This document shows positions 54,822-63,859 of a stretch of DNA of 64,000 bases, one piece after another; the first letter of the stretch is position 1, and each line of letters begins with the position of its first letter. This DNA comes from an uncultured Carboxylicivirga sp. (lineage in GTDB: Bacteria > Bacteroidota > Bacteroidia > Bacteroidales > Marinilabiliaceae). The notes below the pieces were generated by a model. That model saw only the letters and a program-made list of their open reading frames with translations, made no database searches and was not told the origin of the DNA. The stretch spans positions 62,001 through 126,000 of the forward strand of contig CANLLN010000006.1 of the NCBI GenBank assembly GCA_947491945.1. The letters are read 5' to 3'. Both the position numbers and the translations under genes were made by a program.

Positions 54822-55469
54822 ATGAGTAAGTTTAACATTTTTGTGGCAACGGAGGAGCATCTAAGTTATGTGGATGTGGTGTTGAATACGATAGCGGAAG
54901 CAGCTAAAGTGCGTGGTACAGGTATTGCAAAGCGTAATCCGGAATATCTTCAAAAGAAAATTGAAGAGGGGAAAGCAATCTTGGCCCTTCATCAGGGTGA
55001 GTTTGCCGGTTTTTGTTATATCGAAACCTGGGGGCACGATAAATTTGTTGCCAACTCGGGGCTTATTGTGGTTGACTCATTTCGGGGTAATGGATTGGCT
55101 AAGGCCATTAAAACAAAGGCTTTTGAATTGTCGCGTAAGCGTTATCCGCAGGCTAAAATCTTTGGTCTTACCACGGGTCTTGCTGTCATGAAGATAAATT
55201 CCGACCTTGGTTATCGGCCGGTCACCTTCTCAGAGCTTACTGATGATGAGCAGTTTTGGAAGGGCTGTCAGAGCTGTGTTAATTACGATATTTTGCTGCG
55301 TACCGAGCGTAAGCATTGTTTGTGTACCGGCATGCTGTACGACCCTATGCGTGCATCGCAAAAGACATCAAAGCCAGCGTCTGGTATGCTGTCACGACTG
55401 CGCAGTGCCGTAAAGAAAAGAGATTCCAAAGGCGGTCGGTTTTTTAAAGGCCTGACAGCTCTGTTTTAA
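54822..55469 (+). CDS. GNAT-family N-acyltransferase, probable N-acyl(succinyl)glutamate synthase
   Basis: This is a 215-residue GNAT protein. The acyl-CoA motif A is SFRGNGLAKAIKTKAFELS, preceded by the usual beta strands (LIVVD). The C-terminal half has Cys149, Cys152, Cys166 and Cys168 (CQSC and CLC), a possible metal site. No argA or argJ is present, and this gene stands between argR and argG, where the first step of arginine synthesis is needed. As argF' here is of the succinyl type, N-succinylglutamate synthesis is the best guess. I recall a Bacteroides thetaiotaomicron counterpart being given that role. The start is 149 bases after argR. Confidence 0.78.
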   Translation: MSKFNIFVATEEHLSYVDVVLNTIAEAAKVRGTGIAKRNPEYLQKKIEEGKAILALHQGEFAGFCYIETWGHDKFVANSGLIVVDSFRGNGLAKAIKTKAFELSRKRYPQAKIFGLTTGLAVMKINSDLGYRPVTFSELTDDEQFWKGCQSCVNYDILLRTERKHCLCTGMLYDPMRASQKTSKPASGMLSRLRSAVKKRDSKGGRFFKGLTALF

Positions 55470-55502
55470 GCATATAATTTAGCATACGATAATTATTTAA
55501 CG

Positions 55503-56720
55503 ATGAAAGAAAAGGTAGTTTTAGCGTACAGTGGAGGTTTGGATACTTCGTTTTGTGTGAAGTATCTGGCCGAGGAGAAAAACCTGGAAATATACTCTGC
55601 TATTGCCAATACAGGTGGTTTTAGTGAAGAGGAATTGTCGGATATAGAAGCGAAAGCTTATGAGTTGGGTGTGGCCCGCCATGCCACCCTCGATGTTACT
55701 GAACGCTACTACCGCCGCTGCATTCGTTATATGATTTATGGCAATGTGTTAAAGAATAACACTTACCCACTCTCCGTTAGTTCGGAACGTATTTTTCAGG
55801 CATTAGCAATTGTTGATTATGCCCGTTCCATTGGTGCCAAATATATTGCACATGGTAGCACTGGAGCCGGTAATGATCAAATTCGTTTTGACCTGACATT
55901 CCAGGTTTTAGCGCCTGACATTAAGGTGATTGCTCCTATCCGTAACCTACAATTGTCACGTGAGCAGGAGATTAGTTATCTGAAAGAAAGGGGTGTGGTG
56001 CGCGACTGGACCAAGATGGAGTATTCCATTAATAAAGGACTATGGGGTACCAGCGTGGGGGGTAAAGAAACGCTTACCTCCAACCAAACACTGCCGAGCG
56101 ATGCTTATCCCAGTCAGTTGAAAAAGGACGGGGAAGAAACTCTGGAGATTGGTTTTGTAAAGGGTGAAATAGCAACCATCAACAGCTTTGCTTTTGATGA
56201 TCCTGTAGAAGCTATTAAGTATATTGAGCAGTTGGGTGCGGCCTATGCCATTGGTCGTGATATGCACGTGGGCGATACCATTATTGGTATTAAGGGGCGT
56301 GTAGGTTTTGAGGCAGCAGCTCCTATTCTGATTATTAATGCCCATCGGGTGCTGGAGAAACATGTACTTACCAAATGGCAGATGCATTGGAAAGAACAGC
56401 TGGCCAATTGGTATGGTATGTTCCTGCATGAGTCGCAGTATCTGGAGCCGGTGATGCGTGACATTGAAAAGTTTTTGGAGAGTTCGCAGCAGAATGTTAC
56501 AGGTAAAGTCATCATCAAGCTAATGCCTTACCGTTTTGAGGTAGTAGGTATTGAGTCGGAGCACGACCTGATGAGTGATGTTTTTGGCGAGTATGGGGAG
56601 ATGAATAAAGCCTGGACAGCCCAGGATGTAGAAGGTTTTACCACCATTATGTCTACGCCATTGAAGATATACAATGCCGTCAATAAGGGGCAACTGGACT
56701 TAAAAGAAGGTGATGATTAA
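55503..56720 (+). CDS. argG: argininosuccinate synthase
   Basis: This joins citrulline and aspartate with ATP. It is 405 residues. The pyrophosphatase-loop motif AYSGGLDTSFCVKYL is at residues 8-22, the HGSTGAGNDQIRFD segment binds citrulline and Asp, and the EYSINKGLWGTSVGGKE core is intact. It lies 33 bases after the GNAT gene and overlaps argC by eight bases. Confidence 0.97.
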   Translation: MKEKVVLAYSGGLDTSFCVKYLAEEKNLEIYSAIANTGGFSEEELSDIEAKAYELGVARHATLDVTERYYRRCIRYMIYGNVLKNNTYPLSVSSERIFQALAIVDYARSIGAKYIAHGSTGAGNDQIRFDLTFQVLAPDIKVIAPIRNLQLSREQEISYLKERGVVRDWTKMEYSINKGLWGTSVGGKETLTSNQTLPSDAYPSQLKKDGEETLEIGFVKGEIATINSFAFDDPVEAIKYIEQLGAAYAIGRDMHVGDTIIGIKGRVGFEAAAPILIINAHRVLEKHVLTKWQMHWKEQLANWYGMFLHESQYLEPVMRDIEKFLESSQQNVTGKVIIKLMPYRFEVVGIESEHDLMSDVFGEYGEMNKAWTAQDVEGFTTIMSTPLKIYNAVNKGQLDLKEGDD

Positions 56721-57675
56721 AGTAGGAATTGTAGGAGGTGCCGGCTATACGGCAGGAGAATTATTGCGCATATTATTGCAACATCCCAAGGCTCAAATTG
56801 GTTTTGTGCAGAGTACAAGCCAGGCAGGACTGCCGGTAACGGCCATTCATACTGATCTGGTAGGTGATACGGATCTTGTTTTTGACGGGGAAATTGACTA
56901 TTCGGTGGATGTGCTGTTTTTATGCATGGGCCATGGTCGATCACGACAATTTGTAAAGGATATACCCACTACTTATGCAGGTAAGATTATTGACTTGAGT
57001 CATGACTTCCGCCTTAAAGAGTTGGCTGATGGCTTCGTCTATGGTTTACCTGAGTTAAATGGTGCTGCCATCAGAGAGGCAAAATACATTGCTAATCCGG
57101 GGTGCTTTGCCACAGCCATACAGTTGGCCTTGCTTCCTTTAGCGGCAGCAAAGCAACTTAGCGAGGTGCATATTCATGCTATCACGGGATCGACGGGAGC
57201 GGGGCAGGCTTGCTCTCCTACCACGCATTTTAGTTGGCGTAATAACAATGCATCAGTATACAAATCCTTTGAGCATCAGCATTTGGGTGAGATCGGTGAA
57301 TCCATGCTGCAGCTGCAGCCGGATTTTGCGCAGGATATTAATTTTGTGCCTATGCGGGGTAATTATCCTCGCGGAATTCTGGCCTCGGTTTATCTCGATT
57401 CCGATTTAAGCGAAGAGGAGGCCGTGAGTCTTTATGGTAGTTATTATAAGCAGCATCCCTTCACGCACACTGTGGTAAGTAATCCTGATGTGAAGCAGGT
57501 GGTAAATACTAATAAAGCATTGGTTTGTGTGAAAAAGCACGGATCGAAACTGCACATTGTCAGTGTGATCGATAACCTCTTGAAAGGGGCATCAGGTCAG
57601 GCTGTTCAAAATATGAATCTTTTATTTGGTTTGGATGAGGCAGCAGGCCTTCGCTTAAAATCTGTGGCTTTTTAG
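56713..57675 (+). CDS. argC: N-acyl-gamma-glutamyl-phosphate reductase
   Basis: This is a 320-residue NADPH enzyme that reduces N-acetyl (here perhaps N-succinyl) glutamyl phosphate to the semialdehyde. The Rossmann motif is VGIVGGAGYTAGELLRIL and the catalytic nucleophile is Cys131 in NPGCFATAIQLALLPL. The ATG at 56713 is chosen over a GTG one codon earlier. It overlaps the argG stop, so translation is coupled. A 171-base gap follows. Confidence 0.96.
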   Translation: MIKVGIVGGAGYTAGELLRILLQHPKAQIGFVQSTSQAGLPVTAIHTDLVGDTDLVFDGEIDYSVDVLFLCMGHGRSRQFVKDIPTTYAGKIIDLSHDFRLKELADGFVYGLPELNGAAIREAKYIANPGCFATAIQLALLPLAAAKQLSEVHIHAITGSTGAGQACSPTTHFSWRNNNASVYKSFEHQHLGEIGESMLQLQPDFAQDINFVPMRGNYPRGILASVYLDSDLSEEEAVSLYGSYYKQHPFTHTVVSNPDVKQVVNTNKALVCVKKHGSKLHIVSVIDNLLKGASGQAVQNMNLLFGLDEAAGLRLKSVAF

Positions 57676-57764
57676 CCGGTTAAAGAATCGGTTTGTCATA
57701 GTTTATTTGGTTTAAATTTTAGGTGTTCATTCTTCTTTGTATGAAGGCCAACTGTTCTAGAGTG

Positions 57765-57785
57765 CCACAGGTATTATGCCTGTGG
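57765..57785 (+). promoter_or_regulatory. hairpin in the argC-argD spacer
   Basis: CCACAGG (57765-57771) pairs with CCTGTGG (57779-57785) around a 7-base loop. No T tract follows, so it is more likely a processing or attenuation structure than a terminator. The rest of the 171-base spacer shows no promoter consensus. Confidence 0.4.
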
Positions 57786-57846
57786 TGCTTCATCCACTTA
57801 CCGCTGAGATACACTTATCTGACAGCAGATAGAAAAGATTAACAAT

Positions 57847-58977
57847 ATGAATATATTTGATGTATACTCGCTTTTTGATATAACGCCCGTAAAGGGTGAG
57901 GGCTGCTATGTTTGGGACGATAAAGGGAATCGTTACCTCGATTTATACGGAGGTCATGCGGTTATTTCCATCGGACACAGTCATCCACACTATATCGAGC
58001 GCATATCGAGTCAGCTGAAGCAGCTTGGCTTTTACAGTAACTCAATTCAAAATCCTTTGCAGCAGGAACTGGCCGATAAGCTGGGTGCCCTCAGTGGAAT
58101 GGATGATTACCAGCTTTTTTTATGCAATTCGGGTGCCGAAGCCAATGAAAATGCGCTTAAACTGGCTTCTTTTCAAACCGGACGGGCCAAGGTGGTAGCC
58201 TTTGAGAAGGGCTTTCATGGTCGTACATCCGGCGCTGTTGCGGCGACTGACAATCCCCGTATTCAGGCACCTTATAATCAGGGGCACCAGGTAGAGATTG
58301 TGGCCTGGGAAGACCTGGAGGCGTTGGAGGCTTCCCTAATGAAAAGAGATGTGGCCGCTGTGATTATTGAAGGTATTCAAGGGATTGGGGGTATACACAT
58401 TCCGTCGGCCTCCTTTTTGCAAGATATGCAGACGCTGTGCAGACGCTATGGTACTTTGCTTATCCTTGATGAAATACAGTCGGGCTACGGCAGAACCGGC
58501 GAGTTTTTTGCCTTTCAGCATGCTAATATCGAACCCGATATGGTGACCATGGCCAAAGGGATGGGAAATGGTTTTCCCATTGGGGGTGTCCTTATTTCCC
58601 CTGCCATAAAGCCCAAGAAGGGCATGCTGGGTACCACTTTTGGTGGCAGTCACCTGGCCTGTGCAGCTGGTCTTGCTGTTTTGGAGGTGATGGAACAGGA
58701 GAAACTAATGGATCAGGTAAAAACTAATGGAAAATACTTTTTAAAAAGTCTAAATAACATAAAGAAAGTTAATGAGATACGTGGTTGTGGACTGATGTTG
58801 GCCCTTGAAATGAAGGAAAATATTGCATCCATAAGGCATGACTTGTTAATTAAAAATCATATTTTTACGGGCATTTCCGGCACCTATACATTGAGGTTAT
58901 TGCCTCCATTGACACTCCAAAGGGGTCAAATTGACACCTTTATGTCCAGATTGGAGGCTTGTGTAGACAGCAGTTAA
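57847..58977 (+). CDS. argD: N-acylornithine aminotransferase (acetyl-/succinylornithine)
   Basis: This is a 376-residue class III PLP aminotransferase. The PLP lysine is Lys237 in TMAKGMGNGFPIGG. GAEANENALKLA binds the phosphate and ILDEIQSGYGRTGEFFA holds the cofactor Asp. Given the succinyl-type argF', the natural substrate is probably N-succinylornithine (inference). ArgD enzymes of other bacteria accept both forms. The NUMOD4/HNH gene begins 14 bases after its stop. Confidence 0.95.
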   Translation: MNIFDVYSLFDITPVKGEGCYVWDDKGNRYLDLYGGHAVISIGHSHPHYIERISSQLKQLGFYSNSIQNPLQQELADKLGALSGMDDYQLFLCNSGAEANENALKLASFQTGRAKVVAFEKGFHGRTSGAVAATDNPRIQAPYNQGHQVEIVAWEDLEALEASLMKRDVAAVIIEGIQGIGGIHIPSASFLQDMQTLCRRYGTLLILDEIQSGYGRTGEFFAFQHANIEPDMVTMAKGMGNGFPIGGVLISPAIKPKKGMLGTTFGGSHLACAAGLAVLEVMEQEKLMDQVKTNGKYFLKSLNNIKKVNEIRGCGLMLALEMKENIASIRHDLLIKNHIFTGISGTYTLRLLPPLTLQRGQIDTFMSRLEACVDSS

Positions 58978-58990
58978 CATCCAAATAAAT

Positions 58991-59581
58991 ATGATTAGAT
59001 CGTACTGGAACGAAGAGTGGAAGGAGCTTGAATTTGAAGAGGGTGCACTTAAGAAGCGTTATGCCCTTTCCAATTATGGAAGAATAATTAGTTACATCGG
59101 AAATATGAACGATGGCGACTACATTAAAGGAGGTAAGTTGAGGGGATATCCTACATTGCCCTTGCGGCCGTTTGGAAAGTCGAAGACCTTTTATATTCAT
59201 AAGCTTGTGGCTGAATTATTCCTGCCTAAGACATCACCCGATCAGAAGTACGTCATTCATCTGGATTATAACAAATCCAATAATTATATCGATAATTTGC
59301 GCTGGGTGAATAAGAGTGAGATGTTTGCTCATCAGCAAAATAACCCGTCGGTATTGGAGGCTCGCGAAAAGCAACGAGGACGAAAAACACAACAGGGTCA
59401 TAAGCTCACCGCTACCCAGGTGATGCGCTTGAAAAAGAAAATAAATGACCCCAACCGTAAAACGCGATTAAAGTTAATAGCACGCGAATTTGGAATCAGT
59501 GAGATGCAACTATACCGGATTAAATCCGGCGAGAACTGGAGCCATGTAGAAGTGGATGTACCGGTGATGGAAGATAAGTAG
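58991..59581 (+). CDS. NUMOD4/HNH protein with C-terminal helix-turn-helix
   Basis: This is a 196-residue protein with the domain order of free-standing HNH homing endonucleases. A NUMOD4-like segment comes first (residues about 5-45, WKELEF and YALSNYGRIIS), then an HNH_3-type fold (His70 in YIHKLVAELFLP; His90 and Asp92 in IHLDYNKSNN; closing NLRWVN), then a basic region and a helix-turn-helix (about 147-185, LIAREFGISEMQLYRIKSGENW). It lies inside the arg-pro operon, 13 bases after argD and 98 before proC, with no sign of an intron or disrupted host gene. It may be a domesticated nuclease used as a DNA-binding protein (inference). Confidence 0.82.
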   Translation: MIRSYWNEEWKELEFEEGALKKRYALSNYGRIISYIGNMNDGDYIKGGKLRGYPTLPLRPFGKSKTFYIHKLVAELFLPKTSPDQKYVIHLDYNKSNNYIDNLRWVNKSEMFAHQQNNPSVLEAREKQRGRKTQQGHKLTATQVMRLKKKINDPNRKTRLKLIAREFGISEMQLYRIKSGENWSHVEVDVPVMEDK

Positions 59582-59679
59582 TTTGCATTGAGGTTTTTCG
59601 ACGGTTTTTGTGTAGATTTATAAGTTCTAATTTGCTTTTGCTTATATCTTAACACAATAACCATAGAAAATCCTACTAC

Positions 59680-60480
59680 ATGAAAGTTTCAAAAGTTGCA
59701 ATTATTGGCGGTGGTAATTTGGGCACCGCCATAGCGCGGGGTTTACTAAGCAAGGGCCTGTTTACTCCCGGGCAAATTGCCATAACACGCCGCCGCACTG
59801 CCCTGTTGGCCGATCTTAAGGCACAAGGATTATGGGTATCTAATAATAACGCTGAAGCCGCCACAGCTGCCCAGGTTGTTTTTCTGGGTGTCAAGCCCTA
59901 TCAGGTTGAAAAAGTTTTAAAAGAAATTGCGCCCGTGCTGACGGAGAATACTTTACTAATTTCTCTGGCTACCGGTGTGGCATCCACCACCTTGCAATCA
60001 TACTGTAGTGTTCAGTTACCCATTTTCAGGGCCATGCCCAATACGGCCATTGAAATAGGTGAGTCCATGACTTGTATCTCTTCCTATAAAGCCACACAGG
60101 CGCAAGAGGAGCAAGTAGTGCAGTTGTTTGCACAAATGGGACAGGCGCTGATCATTCCCGAGGAGTTGATGGCGGCAGCAACAGTGCTTGCGGCTTGTGG
60201 CATAGCCTATGCCATGCGCTTTATTCGGGCGGCAACCCAGGGTGGCATTGAAATAGGTTTTGGCTCTCGCCTGGCAGCGCAAATATCTGCTCAAACCATT
60301 AAAGGGGCCGCTGATCTGCTTATTCAGAAAGGAACACACCCCGAGGATGAGATTGATAAGGTAACCACTCCGCGCGGAGTTACCATTTCAGGATTGAATG
60401 AAATGGAGCATCAGGGTTTTAGCTCTGCCCTTATTAAAGGACTCCTTACCTCGTTTAATAAAATTCAAAAAGGTCAGTAG
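59680..60480 (+). CDS. proC: pyrroline-5-carboxylate reductase
   Basis: This performs the last step of proline synthesis, reducing pyrroline-5-carboxylate. It is 266 residues, with the NAD(P)H motif VAIIGGGNLGTAIARGLL, FRAMPNTAIEIGESMT, and the C-terminal TTPRGVTISGLNEMEHQG signature. It precedes proB by three bases, so proC-proB-proA form a tight set. Confidence 0.96.
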   Translation: MKVSKVAIIGGGNLGTAIARGLLSKGLFTPGQIAITRRRTALLADLKAQGLWVSNNNAEAATAAQVVFLGVKPYQVEKVLKEIAPVLTENTLLISLATGVASTTLQSYCSVQLPIFRAMPNTAIEIGESMTCISSYKATQAQEEQVVQLFAQMGQALIIPEELMAAATVLAACGIAYAMRFIRAATQGGIEIGFGSRLAAQISAQTIKGAADLLIQKGTHPEDEIDKVTTPRGVTISGLNEMEHQGFSSALIKGLLTSFNKIQKGQ

Positions 60481-60483
60481 CGT

Positions 60484-61572
60484 ATGTATCAGCAAGTATG
60501 TATAAAAATTGGGTCGAATGTTTTGGCTGGCGAATCAGGAGGACTCAATAAGCGGCATATTAATCAGCTGGTGATGCAACTGGCTGACCTTCATCGCTCG
60601 GGTAAAAAAATCATTGTGGTTTCTTCCGGTGCTGTGGCAGCAGCCCGTGGGCTTGTTGTGCCCGATAAGAAGTGTGACCGTGTGTCGCAGCGTCAGCTCT
60701 TATCGTCGGTTGGGCAGGTTCGATTAATGCATTTGTATGCTGATTTGTTTGATTTGCATGGGATTCAAATTGCACAGGTGCTGGTTACCAAGCAGGACTT
60801 TAGTACGCGTGAGCATTATCTGAATATGAAAAATTGTGTCACTGCCTTGTGGGAAAATGGTATTGTACCCATTGTGAATGAGAATGATGCGGTGTCAGTA
60901 ACGGCCCTTATGTTTACCGATAATGATGAGCTCAGCGGTATGATGGCGACCCTGATGGCTTGTGATGCACTGTTGCTATTAACCAATGTGGATGGTATTT
61001 ACAACGGTCATCCCGATGATGAGGGTGCGGAAGTGATTACTGAGATAGACGCTGAGCAAAAGGATCTTCACCGTTATATTTCAAGTGTTAAATCAGATTT
61101 TGGCAGGGGGGGGATGCTTACCAAATGCCGGGTGGCACAAAAGGCTGCCATGTCGGGTGTTCATGTGCACATAGCCAATGGGCAACACGATAATATTATT
61201 AGGCAGTTGTGTACATCGCCACAAGCAGTGCACCATACACATTTTAAGGCCGGCAGTGGTTATCCAGCAGTGAAAAAGTGGATATCCCATTCCGCGGGTT
61301 TTGCCCGAGGACAGGTAAGCATTAATGATGGGGCGGCGCTAGCCCTGTGCTCAGCCAAAGCAACAAGTTTGTTGTTAGCGGGTGTTCATGCTATTGATTA
61401 TGAGTTTGAAAAAGGCGATCTTATTCGCATCTGCAACATGCAAAAGCAAACTGTGGGTATAGGTAAGGCGGCATATAGTAGTGCAAAGGCGCAAAAGCAC
61501 CGGAGCGACGAAAAGTATAAACCCTTGGTGCACTACGACTACTTATATGTGTTTCCTGATTTTTTAGCGTAA
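60484..61572 (+). CDS. proB: glutamate 5-kinase with PUA domain
   Basis: This phosphorylates glutamate for proline synthesis. An amino-acid kinase domain (about 1-250: IKIGSNVLAG, VVSSGAVAAARG, NENDAVSV, RGGMLTKCRVAQKA) is followed by a C-terminal PUA domain (about 265-350), the usual long bacterial form. The ProB-type kinase fold is shared with argB downstream, but the RGGMLTK region and PUA domain fit ProB. Confidence 0.96.
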   Translation: MYQQVCIKIGSNVLAGESGGLNKRHINQLVMQLADLHRSGKKIIVVSSGAVAAARGLVVPDKKCDRVSQRQLLSSVGQVRLMHLYADLFDLHGIQIAQVLVTKQDFSTREHYLNMKNCVTALWENGIVPIVNENDAVSVTALMFTDNDELSGMMATLMACDALLLLTNVDGIYNGHPDDEGAEVITEIDAEQKDLHRYISSVKSDFGRGGMLTKCRVAQKAAMSGVHVHIANGQHDNIIRQLCTSPQAVHHTHFKAGSGYPAVKKWISHSAGFARGQVSINDGAALALCSAKATSLLLAGVHAIDYEFEKGDLIRICNMQKQTVGIGKAAYSSAKAQKHRSDEKYKPLVHYDYLYVFPDFLA

Positions 61573-61605
61573 GCCTTTATTGTTTATAAAACCAAACAAA
61601 TATCT

Positions 61606-62853
61606 ATGTATCAGTTGTTTTTTGATAAGGTAAAACTCGCATCGCGACAGCTGACAAGTGTTAGTGATGAGGTACTGCAGGCTGTATTACTTGATTTAAG
61701 TGCAGCATTGTTGGCTGCCAAAGAAATGATTATAAGTGCCAATCATAAGGATTTAATGCGTATGGATAGAAGCGACCCGCGCTATGATCGTCTTCTGTTA
61801 AGTCCTGAGCGTATCGATGATATAGCACGAGGTGTGAAAGAAGTAGCGAATTTACCCGGCCCTCTGGGTGAAGTGCTCGAGCAGCGAATCTTGCCCAATG
61901 GTTTGCAGCTCACAAAAAAGCGTGTTCCCCTAGGGGTGGTGGGTGTCATTTACGAGGCACGACCCAATGTTACTATCGATGTGTTTGCCCTTTGCTGGCG
62001 CAGTGGCAATGCGTGTGTACTAAAAGGAGGCAGCGATGCTGCTGATAGTAACGCAGCATTGGTGAGCATCCTGCACAAGGTGTTGCAGCGGCATGGTCTA
62101 TCGCCCGATGTGGTGCAGCTACTACCCAACGATAGGGCTGCCACTCAGGCCTTGATGCGAGCTGTCGATCAGGTGGATGTGTTAATACCCAGAGGATCGC
62201 AGGGGTTGATCAATGCGGTGCGCGATCAGGCTAAAGTGCCGGTTATAGAAACCGGTGCCGGTATTGTCCACGCCTACTTTGATCAGTCAGGTGATGTCAA
62301 GTTAGGACAAAAGGTACTTTTAAATGCTAAAACACGTAGGGTGAGTGTGTGTAATGCCCTGGATTGCCTTATAATACATCGCAGCCGTCTGAGTGATTTA
62401 TCTGCTTTGCTTGCGCCCATGGCAACAGCTGGTGTAGCGGTGTATGCCGACGAAGCTGCTCATTATCAGTTGAAGGGTAATTATCCGGATGCTATCTTAT
62501 TTGAGGCAGGTGAAAATGATTTCGGAACCGAGTTTCTGGCCATGAAGCTGGCTGTAAAAACAGTGAGTGGTCTGCATGAGGCATTGGATCATATTGCACG
62601 TTATAGTTCAAAGCATAGTGAAGCGATTATTGCAGAGGATAAGGAGGTGATTGAACGCTATCTTAATGGGGTAGATGCTGCTGCCTTGTATGTGAATGCC
62701 AGTACCGCTTTTACCGATGGTGCTCAGTTTGGCTTAGGAGCTGAAATTGGTATTAGTACACAGAAGCTGCATGCACGCGGACCGATGGGTCTTCGTGAGC
62801 TTACTACCTATAAATGGATTGTGAAAGGGCAGGGGCAGGTTCGGCCGGCATAA
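61606..62853 (+). CDS. proA: gamma-glutamyl phosphate reductase
   Basis: This reduces gamma-glutamyl phosphate to glutamate semialdehyde with NADPH. It is a 415-residue member of the aldehyde dehydrogenase superfamily. The catalytic residue is Cys249 in RRVSVCNALD. VPLGVVGVIYEARPNVT and VLIPRGSQGLI are ProA signatures, and the C-terminal GLGAEIGISTQKLHARGPMG is intact. It follows proB by 33 bases. Confidence 0.97.
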   Translation: MYQLFFDKVKLASRQLTSVSDEVLQAVLLDLSAALLAAKEMIISANHKDLMRMDRSDPRYDRLLLSPERIDDIARGVKEVANLPGPLGEVLEQRILPNGLQLTKKRVPLGVVGVIYEARPNVTIDVFALCWRSGNACVLKGGSDAADSNAALVSILHKVLQRHGLSPDVVQLLPNDRAATQALMRAVDQVDVLIPRGSQGLINAVRDQAKVPVIETGAGIVHAYFDQSGDVKLGQKVLLNAKTRRVSVCNALDCLIIHRSRLSDLSALLAPMATAGVAVYADEAAHYQLKGNYPDAILFEAGENDFGTEFLAMKLAVKTVSGLHEALDHIARYSSKHSEAIIAEDKEVIERYLNGVDAAALYVNASTAFTDGAQFGLGAEIGISTQKLHARGPMGLRELTTYKWIVKGQGQVRPA

Positions 62854-62902
62854 GGTAATCGCCCACGCAGATTAATAATAAAATAGCTTAATACGATATA
62901 AA

Positions 62903-63853
62903 ATGAAGAGATTTTTAACGGTTGATGATATTGGAAACTTAGAGGCGGCATTAAAAGAGGCAGCTGAAGTGAAGCAGAATCCCTATGCCTGGGACACATT
63001 GGGTAAAAATAAAACGATCATACTTTTGTTTTTTAATTCCAGTTTGCGCACGCGGCTGAGCACTCAGAAGGCGGCCATGAATTTAGGTATGAATGTGATT
63101 GTGCTGGATGTTAATAAGGATGGCTGGCAGCTGGAAACGGAGTTTGGTGTGGTGATGGATGGTGATAAACCTGAGCACTTGCGTGAGGCTGTGCCCGTGA
63201 TTGGTCGTTACTGCGATATGATTGCAGTACGTTCCTTTGCATCTTTGAGTGATAAGAAAGCCGATTATGAGGAGCAGATTTTAAATCAGTTTATCGATTT
63301 TGCCGGTGTGCCGGTTATTAGCATGGAATCGGCCACGCGTCATCCTCTACAAGCCTTTGCCGATTTGATTACCATTGAGGAACACAAGCAGAAGGCACGA
63401 CCCAAGGTGGTGCTTACCTGGGCACCACACCCGCGTGCTTTACCGCAGGCTGTGCCCAATTCGTTTGTTGAGTGGATGAAAACTGCCGATGTGGATTTGG
63501 TGGTGACGCATCCTGAAGGATATGAGTTGGCCGCTGAGTTTACCGATGGCGTAAAGGTAGAATATGATCAGAACAAGGCCTTTGAAGGGGCTGACTTTAT
63601 CTATGCCAAAAATTGGTCGTCCTACAACGATTATGGTAAGGTGACTAACCACGATCGCAGCTGGACGGTTGATGAAGAAAAAATGGCACTGACCAATGGA
63701 GCCAAATTTATGCATTGCCTGCCGGTGCGTCGTAACATGATTGTTACCGATGCAGTGATTGACAGTGCCAATAGTATTGTTATTGATGAGGCCGCCAATC
63801 GAGTAGTGTCTGCTCAGGTGGTGATTAAACGCGTTTTGGAAACCCTAAAATAG
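62903..63853 (+). CDS. argF': N-succinylornithine carbamoyltransferase
   Basis: This 316-residue protein is close to the Bacteroides fragilis N-succinyl-L-ornithine transcarbamylase, as I recall its sequence, along nearly the whole length. Carbamoyl phosphate is bound by NSSLRTRLSTQKAA (residues 45-58, with SLRTR in place of STRTR). The specificity residue is Pro90 in GDKPEHL. Published work on the B. fragilis enzyme showed this proline selects succinyl- over acetylornithine, where AOTCase has Glu. HPLQAFADLITIEEH and HCLPVRRNM complete the site. It makes N-succinylcitrulline from CarB's product. Confidence 0.93.
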   Translation: MKRFLTVDDIGNLEAALKEAAEVKQNPYAWDTLGKNKTIILLFFNSSLRTRLSTQKAAMNLGMNVIVLDVNKDGWQLETEFGVVMDGDKPEHLREAVPVIGRYCDMIAVRSFASLSDKKADYEEQILNQFIDFAGVPVISMESATRHPLQAFADLITIEEHKQKARPKVVLTWAPHPRALPQAVPNSFVEWMKTADVDLVVTHPEGYELAAEFTDGVKVEYDQNKAFEGADFIYAKNWSSYNDYGKVTNHDRSWTVDEEKMALTNGAKFMHCLPVRRNMIVTDAVIDSANSIVIDEAANRVVSAQVVIKRVLETLK

Positions 63854-63859
63854 AGAAGT

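Noticed and set aside
57676-57846. Separate promoter or second ARG box before argD
   Set aside because: There is no TAnnTTTG match with a spaced TTTG and no TGnATwwwwATnCA palindrome, only the short CCACAGG hairpin.
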